A DNA stretch of 64,000 nt from Pseudoalteromonas apostichopi (lineage in GTDB: Bacteria > Pseudomonadota > Gammaproteobacteria > Enterobacterales > Alteromonadaceae), in contig NZ_AP028065.1 of assembly GCF_030297135.1 (NCBI RefSeq), forward strand, positions 2,418,001 through 2,482,000, read 5' to 3'. Both the position numbers and the translations under genes were made by a program. Below, piece after piece: positions 27,031 to 34,077 of this stretch (the first letter of the stretch is position 1; each line of letters opens with the position of its first letter). The notes beneath the pieces are model-generated. The model saw only the letters and a list, made by a program, of their open reading frames with translations, was not told the DNA's origin and made no database searches.

Positions 27031-29346
27031 TCAATTCGCTATAACTTTCATTGATGCCGGTTTAGAAAAGTTAAGATAATGACCATTATCAGCTTTTACT
27101 TCCATTAATTCCTGATGACTTGTATGCCCTGTAAATTGAGCTGTTCGTCGATAAGAGAGGTTCGGCCAATCTGATAATACAACGGCTACACTGGGGGCTG
27201 CTTTTATATAAACTGGGTGTTTATAAATAAAAGAAGGTAGTTTGTAACCAGAGCGTTCATTTGCACTGAGGCAGTACTCACTTTGATCTATTAAGCTCAC
27301 AATACAACCTAAGGCTTCTTTTGAACTAAAAACGCGCATTGATCTTGGCTTAGAAAAGTCAAGGTAATGGCCATTTTTAGCAAGTACTTTTTTAAGTTTT
27401 TCATGTTCAACAGTTCCATTGAACGTAGCTATACGGTTATAAGACAAATTAGTGTAATCAGATAACATGACTTGCAAACCTTGTGGTGCTCTCACATAAA
27501 TTGGCTTCTTGTGCACAAATGCAGGTAAAGAACTTACTTTTTGCCCATCCTCAAGACAAAACTCCTCATTTGTTTCGATATTAACAATACAGGCTTTTGG
27601 CTTGTCGAGTGTACTGACTATCGAGGTTGCTAAATTTTGTTTTGCGGGTTTTAAATTTTTAGCTGCTAAGATATTTGAACCACAGTGAATCGAAGCAAAA
27701 ACAGGATTGGCAGACTGTTCGATATTGATATGAAACTTATTCATTTTATCTGTATTTAATCGATTCTCAGGCAAATTAAAAGTTTTTGTACCTGCTTTTT
27801 CAGTGACCACAATTAATTGGCAGCTAGACTTTGCAAAGTTATCTTTATACACCGCACCAGATGAGCCATGAAGCGCAGGATAGATAAAGCTTGAAAGTTG
27901 CTTGTTGGGATCATAAAAGCCAATCAGAGTCGTAATGGCAACATCTTGCTTGTAAGGTGTTCTTTGCAAATTACTCTTCGTATTTGTATCTACTACAATA
28001 TTACTCCACGGTTCCATTTTTTTACTAACAGGATTCCATTTTGTGAAACCTGTCATTGAACTTGGAGAAAAATTAGCTTTGCTTTCAAAAAAACGCTGAA
28101 TACGATTTAGCTCATATGGAGTGTGTAACGTATATTTATTGAATTCGTAATACATTGGCCCACCACCAGACATTGATCCTTTACCATATTGGTGGCCATT
28201 AAAAGACGCAATACACGTTTCCTTATAGCAACGGTCTTTGTAAGTTACTATAGATGAAAAGTTAGGTATAAATTTATCTAAATCCGCATCCCAACCCCAG
28301 GTTGAGTTACGTTCATCCGCAGGACGATGCAACACACCATCTACACCACCAGGGTAGTGTCCCATACCATAATTATGGCCAAGTTCATGGCTAAACTCAT
28401 TTCCTTCAGAGCGGCGCAAGGTGACCATTCCAGCCCCTCCGGATAAACCATGAACAAAAATACCATTACTATATTTACCGATAGCATTATGAGCGGTTAA
28501 TTGTGCACTACTGAATGGATGTGAAGTGGGACCAGACATTCCTGAAGCGTTAATTCCATAGTTAGCGTTATTAATACCGTGGGAAAATAAGTTCTTTGCG
28601 ATTTGATGACGCATATCACCGCTATAAACCCCCCCTTTACTCGGATCTGAGTCGGTAAGTAAGTTACCATTTGGCAACATTACTTCAGTAAGGTGAATCG
28701 GCTCGAACTTATTAACTGTTAATTTACTGAGCGGGACTTGTTGGAAATACTGTCGATGTAAGTCTGGATCATTTTGAAATGTGAATTTGTCACGATAAGG
28801 CGTAAGTAAACCAATATCTATTGTGTTAATGATTAAGTTTGAGCTTCCACCTACAGTAACGTTCTTTAGCTCTCCTTGTTTCTCTTCAAACTGGAAAGAG
28901 AGGCGCATATTTGGTTTAACAACAGATGCGGGGACTATAGTTGAAAATGTGTCTTCACTATAACTAATTGGGTTGTCACTATCTTCAAACCCAAAAGGTT
29001 TAGTGAAGTTTTCTGGCGAGCGCATATATGTTTGGTAAAGCAGGCTATTATTGTGATCAAGTACGCTTAATATAATTTTTGCATCATTATTCAATTTATC
29101 ATGTGGCTTAAACATGATCATCGTTCTTCGTTCGGCTACCAAGTGAGGTTGAATGTCGTCTTCAACCCCATTTTGTGATGGCGTAATTGAGTTTTGTGCA
29201 AAAAGGACCGTGGCTGGGAAGTTTCCTGTTGTGTCACTATGAAACTCGTTTTGATTAAATGTATTGGTCTGTAAGGCTGATGCATTAAAGGAGTGACACA
29301 ATGCAAATGAGCCAAGTAACGCTATGACTATAGGAGTTTTTTTCAT
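27031..29346 (-). CDS. Secreted M66 (StcE/TagA-type) zinc metalloprotease with two C-terminal repeats
   Basis: M66 peptidases such as StcE and TagA are secreted metzincins that cleave mucin-type glycoproteins. I start at the ATG at 29346, giving MKKTPIVIALLG and a signal peptide ending near NASA. The zinc motif HELGHNYGMGH (HExxHxxGxxH) is near residues 320-330. The C-terminal 190 residues are two related units: CIVNIETNEEFCL ... NGHYLDFSKPRSMRV and CIVSLIDQSEYCL ... NGHYLNFSKPASMKV, each with a Cys pair and an LSYxR motif. I infer a secreted enzyme with tandem binding modules. It lies on the opposite strand from its neighbours parC and plsC, which are adjacent in E. coli. Confidence 0.88.
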   Translation of the reverse strand: MKKTPIVIALLGSFALCHSFNASALQTNTFNQNEFHSDTTGNFPATVLFAQNSITPSQNGVEDDIQPHLVAERRTMIMFKPHDKLNNDAKIILSVLDHNNSLLYQTYMRSPENFTKPFGFEDSDNPISYSEDTFSTIVPASVVKPNMRLSFQFEEKQGELKNVTVGGSSNLIINTIDIGLLTPYRDKFTFQNDPDLHRQYFQQVPLSKLTVNKFEPIHLTEVMLPNGNLLTDSDPSKGGVYSGDMRHQIAKNLFSHGINNANYGINASGMSGPTSHPFSSAQLTAHNAIGKYSNGIFVHGLSGGAGMVTLRRSEGNEFSHELGHNYGMGHYPGGVDGVLHRPADERNSTWGWDADLDKFIPNFSSIVTYKDRCYKETCIASFNGHQYGKGSMSGGGPMYYEFNKYTLHTPYELNRIQRFFESKANFSPSSMTGFTKWNPVSKKMEPWSNIVVDTNTKSNLQRTPYKQDVAITTLIGFYDPNKQLSSFIYPALHGSSGAVYKDNFAKSSCQLIVVTEKAGTKTFNLPENRLNTDKMNKFHINIEQSANPVFASIHCGSNILAAKNLKPAKQNLATSIVSTLDKPKACIVNIETNEEFCLEDGQKVSSLPAFVHKKPIYVRAPQGLQVMLSDYTNLSYNRIATFNGTVEHEKLKKVLAKNGHYLDFSKPRSMRVFSSKEALGCIVSLIDQSEYCLSANERSGYKLPSFIYKHPVYIKAAPSVAVVLSDWPNLSYRRTAQFTGHTSHQELMEVKADNGHYLNFSKPASMKVIAN

Positions 29347-29618
29347 TAGCACTTACCGTTTTTTGTAGTTTATAAATAGGGTAGGGGTATGAAAAAGTTA
29401 GCATTTTAAAAGCCATTACTCTTTAAGAGGCTTCATAATTTTTTTTGAGAAAAATCTGTAAATACAAAGAGGCCTCTCACGTTTGTTTGTCGTTTTTATG
29501 CTCATTATTTGTAGTGAAATGATGATATATTGCTTAGGCTTACACATGTGCGCTTAAAGCTATGGCTATGGCACTTTTCACGTTATAATGCGCGCTGTTT
29601 AGTACGAGGAGAATTCGT

Positions 29619-30332
29619 TTGTTAGCTTTTTTTCGCATCATTTTCATGGCTTTATTTATAATTTTAAGCTGTGTGTTTGGTTTGCTCTTATGTATTGTTA
29701 AGCCATTTCATACCAATAATGTACATATTATTTCAGGTTGGTTTTGCAAGGTAACTAAAATTTTAGGTGTAAAACTTGAGCTTAAATACCACGATGATCC
29801 AAAAAATATAGGCCCTGCTGTGTATGTGGCAAATCATCAAAATAACTATGACCTATTCACTTTACCTGCCATGGTGCCAGAGAACTGCGTAAGCCTAGGT
29901 AAAAAAAGCCTTAAATGGATCCCGTTTTTTGGTCAGCTGTATTGGTTATCGGGTAACATATTGATTGACCGTGCAAATCGTTCAAAAGCCGCAGGCACAA
30001 TTTCTAAATCAGCTGAGAAAATAAAACAAAAAGGTCTATCTGTTTGGATGTTTCCTGAGGGCACACGAAGCTATGGTCGTGGTTTATTACCTTTTAAAAC
30101 AGGGGCATTTCACACAGCAATGAGTGCTGATGTGCCCGTTGTGCCAGTTTGTATGAGTACAACGCACAAAACTATTAAGCTAAATCGCTGGGATAATGGT
30201 ACAATTTACCTCGAAATGTTAGCGCCGATTTATCTTGATAAAGACGTATCTGCTCGTGACCATGCTTCACATGTTCATCAGATTATGGCTGCTAAAATAA
30301 CTGAATTAGATGCTCAAGTGAGAAACAAATAA
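29619..30332 (+). CDS. plsC: PlsC, 1-acylglycerol-3-phosphate acyltransferase, TTG start
   Basis: PlsC acylates lysophosphatidic acid at sn-2 to make phosphatidic acid at the inner membrane. The N-terminal 30 residues are one membrane helix. The acyltransferase motif is NHQNNYDLF near residue 72, a variant of NHxxxxD, and the second block is FPEGTRSYGRGLLPF near 145. The best start is TTG at 29619, preceded by GAGGAG. The next in-frame ATG would cut into the helix. It overlaps rraB by one base. Confidence 0.93.
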   Translation: MLAFFRIIFMALFIILSCVFGLLLCIVKPFHTNNVHIISGWFCKVTKILGVKLELKYHDDPKNIGPAVYVANHQNNYDLFTLPAMVPENCVSLGKKSLKWIPFFGQLYWLSGNILIDRANRSKAAGTISKSAEKIKQKGLSVWMFPEGTRSYGRGLLPFKTGAFHTAMSADVPVVPVCMSTTHKTIKLNRWDNGTIYLEMLAPIYLDKDVSARDHASHVHQIMAAKITELDAQVRNK

Positions 30333-30667
30333 TGGAAAATTGGCGCGAAATTACTGAAGACATCGTTACTTCATTACTTGAAGATGGCTCAGATCCTGAA
30401 GTACTTTATGAAGTGGAACACCACTTTGTTAGCGAAAATTTTGAAAAGTTAGAGCAAGCAGCTTTAGCCGCTTTTAAACTAGGATACGATGTTGAAGAGC
30501 CAGCTGAACTTGAGCTAGAAGACGGCGAGAAAGTATGGAGCTTTGACGTGGTTGTTGAGTGTGAGCTTGACGTAGAAGCTATTATGGAAGATGTCGATAA
30601 GCTAGAAGCACTTGCTCAGCAAACAGGTGTTGAATACGACGGCTGGGGCACTTACTTTCAGGAATAA
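30332..30667 (+). CDS. rraB: RraB family ribonuclease E inhibitor
   Basis: RraB is an acidic protein that binds RNase E and changes mRNA decay. At 111 residues, dense in Glu and Asp and with no membrane segment, it fits the family. The opening WREITEDIVTSLLEDGSDP and the closing GVEYDGWGTYFQ are signature blocks. Its ATG shares one base with the plsC stop (TAATG), so it is coupled to plsC. Confidence 0.9.
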   Translation: MENWREITEDIVTSLLEDGSDPEVLYEVEHHFVSENFEKLEQAALAAFKLGYDVEEPAELELEDGEKVWSFDVVVECELDVEAIMEDVDKLEALAQQTGVEYDGWGTYFQE

Positions 30668-30669
30668 AC

Positions 30670-30755
30670 AGCTAGAGAGCTGTCAGCTATCAGCCGTCAG
30701 CTTTCAGGGATAAAGTTAGCGAGTTGCTACTTTCTAACTTCCTCCTTTCTAACTC
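30670..30755. repeat. Degenerate heptad repeats (AGCTGTC/AGCTATC/AGCCGTC/AGCTTTC) and a second tract
   Basis: After an 8-base AGCTAGAG, four tandem 7-base units are read: AGCTGTC at 30678, AGCTATC at 30685, AGCCGTC at 30692 and AGCTTTC at 30699. A separate stretch at 30730-30754 contains the 10-mer CTTTCTAACT twice, 15 bases apart. The array lies between rraB and the HD-GYP gene. It shares its unit with the array near 44218. No ORF or transposase is associated with it. Confidence 0.75.
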
Positions 30756-30848
30756 ATACCTATTTCGTATTCGCTAGCCAATCTATAGACATTTGTAATC
30801 AATTAGCGATAATAAAAAACTTGATATTTTTATGCGCTAAGCTCACAT

Positions 30849-32066
30849 ATGCTTATTACCTTACCCATTGCCGAACTTGTACCAGGGATGTTTGTTGACA
30901 GTGTCAGTAAGCAACAAGAGCATGTAAATAGTATTAAGATCAAAACACGTGGTTTAGTGCGTGATAAAACAATTATTCAACGCCTGATCTCTGAAGGGGT
31001 TGAAGAGCTACTCATCGACTTTACACAAAGCGATGTTGCACTGCCTAAAAAATACCAACCAAAACCTGAACCGGCTAAACCGAAAGTTGAACAAAAGCCT
31101 GCAGCTAATGGCTCACCGCAAGGGATCACGGTTCAACAAGAGTTTCTAAAAGCCAGCGTGCATTACGAACAACATAGCCGAAAACTGCAAAGTTTCTACT
31201 CTGATATTACATCGGGTTTGAAAATGAATGTATCGGTGCTTGATGATATCGCCGTTGATATAGTCAGCTCGGTATTTCGTAATCACAATGCATTAACTAT
31301 TTTAACTCGCCTCAAAGATAAGCATATTTATAACTGGCGGCACATGATCAACACCGCGATTTTGGTGAGTGTGTTTGCCAAGTATTTAGGCTACAAAGAA
31401 AAGACAATTAAAGAGCTGGCAATGGGTGCATTGATGCACGATATCGGTCAAGCGAAAATGCCACAAGGTGTACTATCTAAACCAAGCGCTTTGAATGACA
31501 ATGAAATGCAAGTTGTTAAAAAGCATGTGGCACAGAGCCTTGGCTTAGTAAAAGGTGAAAAGGGCATTACACCATTAATGCTCGATATGATAGTAAATCA
31601 CCATGAGCGTTTAGATGGTACAGGTTACCCACGTGGTATTGCTGCTGAAAAGCTTAGTCGCGCAGCACGAATGATGGCCATTGTTGATGTTTATGATGCG
31701 ATGACGGCAGATAGACCTCATCAAATGGGTGAAGAGCCAATCTCAGCTCTGCGTTATTTACTTGCTAATAAACAATTGTTTGATTCTGAATTAGTACAAC
31801 GTTTTATTAAATGCTTGGGTGTGCATCCAGTTGGCACAATCGTTAAGTTAAACAATGAGCGCTTAGCGCTAGTTATGGAAGGTAACCACGAAAATCCTAT
31901 TAAGCCAAAGATAAAGGTTTTCTATAATGCTAAGCACAAGCACCATATTACAGCTAAAGATGTCGATCTAAGCGTAGAAAAAGAACTAAAAATCATGGCT
32001 AGCATCAAACCATTAGATTATCAGCTTAATTTGGCTCGTTTGTTAAAAGAGCATCTGCTTGTTTAG
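30849..32066 (+). CDS. HD-GYP domain c-di-GMP phosphodiesterase with DUF3391
   Basis: HD-GYP proteins hydrolyse cyclic di-GMP. The protein has 405 residues. The N-terminal DUF3391 domain begins LPIAELVPGMFV. The HD motif is at His197-Asp198 in MHDIGQAKM, and the GYP motif is in HHERLDGTGYP near 258. IVDVYDAMTADRPH, with the further metal ligand Asp, follows. All visible catalytic residues are intact, so I infer an active enzyme. There is no membrane segment. The 3' end overlaps the convergent small gene by 41 bases. Confidence 0.92.
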   Translation: MLITLPIAELVPGMFVDSVSKQQEHVNSIKIKTRGLVRDKTIIQRLISEGVEELLIDFTQSDVALPKKYQPKPEPAKPKVEQKPAANGSPQGITVQQEFLKASVHYEQHSRKLQSFYSDITSGLKMNVSVLDDIAVDIVSSVFRNHNALTILTRLKDKHIYNWRHMINTAILVSVFAKYLGYKEKTIKELAMGALMHDIGQAKMPQGVLSKPSALNDNEMQVVKKHVAQSLGLVKGEKGITPLMLDMIVNHHERLDGTGYPRGIAAEKLSRAARMMAIVDVYDAMTADRPHQMGEEPISALRYLLANKQLFDSELVQRFIKCLGVHPVGTIVKLNNERLALVMEGNHENPIKPKIKVFYNAKHKHHITAKDVDLSVEKELKIMASIKPLDYQLNLARLLKEHLLV

Positions 32067-32349
32067 ACTTAATACAGCGTTTTTTGGCGCTGCGTTTTGC
32101 TGATATAAATGCACCACTAAAACAACTTGTCATTAATACCAACCAAAGCAAAGAGCCTTTTTCCACATGTAAGGCCACGCAACAGAATAGAAGCGATAAA
32201 ACAGCACTCAGCATAGCACCTAGCCAATAGTGATTAACTGGGTTATCGCAATCACCTGCTTTAGTACAAGCGCAATAGTTTGCTTTACAAAAATAATGAA
32301 CGCTGACACCGCATAACATCAGTGCTGCAATAATCAATGCGATTTCCAT
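32026..32349 (-). CDS. Small membrane protein, uncharacterised
   Basis: The protein has 107 residues from the ATG at 32349; a TTG two codons upstream is an alternative. It has hydrophobic segments at about residues 3-18, 44-63 and 69-85, so it should be an inner-membrane protein. A cysteine cluster, CKANYCACTKAGDCDN near residues 20-35, could bind metal or form disulphides. The C-terminus is positively charged. The function is unknown. It overlaps the end of the HD-GYP gene on the opposite strand. The composition looks like real coding sequence rather than a shadow frame. Confidence 0.6.
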   Translation of the reverse strand: MEIALIIAALMLCGVSVHYFCKANYCACTKAGDCDNPVNHYWLGAMLSAVLSLLFCCVALHVEKGSLLWLVLMTSCFSGAFISAKRSAKKRCIKSKQADALLTNEPN

Positions 32350-32685
32350 ACTCAAGCTCTACAGAAAAACCTTTATTTTTAGTCTAATAGGACGTGAAAT
32401 AGAAGTCAATGCAAATGATAACCACTATCACTTGGTGTTTTTGTAATCAGACCTCTGATGGGTTTTAATAAGTTGTTATCTTGTTGTTAAAATGTCGGTT
32501 TTTTACCTAATTCTAACGAAAAGTTACAGTTTTTTGATCTTAATTAAGGTAATGTTCGAAAGTTTGTAATTATTAGAATAAAACATCTAATACCAACATA
32601 CAGCGCTAATCTTTTATGCTTAACTAATAGGTTGCCCTCGTTGTTGGATTAGCTTTCGCACAAGTTTGCAAGAGGACACAGATTT
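32350..32685. promoter_or_regulatory. Intergenic region upstream of the FadL gene
   Basis: This 336-base gap holds no ORF worth reporting. A possible promoter is TTGTAA at 32565 with TAATAC at 32589 (18-base spacing). A 14-base inverted repeat, ATCAGA-CC-TCTGAT at 32446-32459, could be an operator, but it does not match the FadR consensus. AGAGGA ahead of the ATG at 32686 is the ribosome-binding site. Confidence 0.4.
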
Positions 32686-33963
32686 ATGAAGTTCACTAAA
32701 ACACTTATTGCAGCATCACTTGCTGTTGTTTCTGCTGACAGCTTTGCTGCAGCTTTCCAATTAGCTGAGCAAAACGTATCAGGTTTAGGTCGTGCATACG
32801 CTGGTGAAGCAGCTGTTGCTGATGACGCGTCTGTTGTTGCTCGTAACCCTGCACTTATGTCTTTATTCAAAGACAAGCAAATTTCAGTTGCAGGTATTGC
32901 GGTAATTCCAGATGTAAGCTTAAAAGGTGAAAGTGCTGCGTACGGCTTAGATAAAAGCTCTATCGATGATGATAGTATCGCTCCATCTGCATTTATACCT
33001 GCAGGATACTTCACTATGCCTTTAAATGACAAAGTGTCTTTAGGCTTTGGTGCTTTTTCAAACTTCGGTCTTTCAACTGAATTTAAAGACGATTACGCAG
33101 CGGGTTCTATCGCAGGTGAAACTGAAATCGTTACAATTAACATGAATGCAAGCGCTTCATACAAAATTAATGAACAGTTCAGTCTAGGCCTTGGCTTAAA
33201 CTATGTTTATGCAGATGCTAAAGTTGTTCGTAATGCAGGTACTAACCCGTTTGGTTTACCAGCTAGTACGCAAATCGCTCACCTTGAAGGTGACGACTAC
33301 GGCTTTGGTTGGAATATTGGTGCAATGTATCAGTTAGACGAAAACAGTCGTTTTGGTTTTAACTACCGTAGCGAAACTGATATCGACTTTGAAGGTGAGT
33401 ACTCAAACCAACTTCCAGCAGCTGTTGGCGGCTTAGCGGGTACTGTAGTACCTGGTGAGTTAAAATTAACTTTACCAGCAATTGCTGAGTTCTCAGGTTC
33501 ACACCAAATTGATAAGAAGCTTGGTGTACATTACAGCATCTTATGGACTGGTTGGGACAGCTTCCAAAAGTTAGAAGCTTATACACCAAGCCAAGAAACG
33601 CCAGTATTCTCTAAAGCAGAGAACTTCTCTGATTCAATGCGTTACTCTATTGGTACTGACTACCAATACAGCGATGCACTTTTACTTCGTGCAGGTATTG
33701 CCTACGATGAGTCGCCAGCAGACCAATCACACCTTTCAATCTCTATCCCTGATACAGATCGTTTTTGGTTCTCATTTGGTGGTAACTACGCATTTAGTGA
33801 AAACTCAAATGTTGATTTAGGTGTAAGTATCCTTCGTGGTAAAACACAGAACTTCTCAGAAAAAGACAGCTTAGCGGCCTCTTTAGGCCAAGATGTTTCA
33901 TGGGAATATGAATCAAAAGGTCACGCAGTACTAGTTGGTGCTCAGTACAACTACAAATTTTAA
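32686..33963 (+). CDS. FadL family outer-membrane long-chain fatty acid transporter
   Basis: FadL porins move long-chain fatty acids or other hydrophobic compounds across the outer membrane. The 425-residue protein has a signal peptide ending DSFA. It then has the FadL hallmark NVSGLGRAYAGEAAVADD with ARNPA just after (residues about 31-55), which forms the plug N-terminus. The body is beta-barrel-like and ends in an aromatic residue (YNYKF), as outer-membrane barrels do. The substrate is not resolved; it could be a toluene/xylene-type relative. Confidence 0.9.
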   Translation: MKFTKTLIAASLAVVSADSFAAAFQLAEQNVSGLGRAYAGEAAVADDASVVARNPALMSLFKDKQISVAGIAVIPDVSLKGESAAYGLDKSSIDDDSIAPSAFIPAGYFTMPLNDKVSLGFGAFSNFGLSTEFKDDYAAGSIAGETEIVTINMNASASYKINEQFSLGLGLNYVYADAKVVRNAGTNPFGLPASTQIAHLEGDDYGFGWNIGAMYQLDENSRFGFNYRSETDIDFEGEYSNQLPAAVGGLAGTVVPGELKLTLPAIAEFSGSHQIDKKLGVHYSILWTGWDSFQKLEAYTPSQETPVFSKAENFSDSMRYSIGTDYQYSDALLLRAGIAYDESPADQSHLSISIPDTDRFWFSFGGNYAFSENSNVDLGVSILRGKTQNFSEKDSLAASLGQDVSWEYESKGHAVLVGAQYNYKF

Positions 33964-34000
33964 TTGTGACGCGACGTAAAGTCGCTGCTACAGAGCATTA

Positions 34001-34039
34001 AAAAGCCGCGCTATAACAATGTCATAGCGCGGCTTTTTT
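34001..34039 (+). terminator. Bidirectional terminator between the FadL gene and valS
   Basis: A fourteen-pair stem (AAAAGCCGCGCTAT / ATAGCGCGGCTTTT) closes a nine-base loop, with A and T runs on both sides. It lies between convergent genes, so it probably ends both. A second stem (AAGCGTGAT / ATCACGCTT at 34042-34064), nearer to the valS stop, has no T run. Confidence 0.93.
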
Positions 34040-34077
34040 GTAAGCGTGATTTTATATCACGCTTAATTACTTGTAAG

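Noticed and set aside
32446..32459. FadR operator ahead of the FadL gene
   Set aside because: The inverted repeat does not match the TGGTCnGACCA core, so only a generic dyad is reported.
32649..33032. Minus-strand 127-codon frame opposite the FadL gene
   Set aside because: It is antisense to the FadL signature region and shows no domain or ribosome-binding site.
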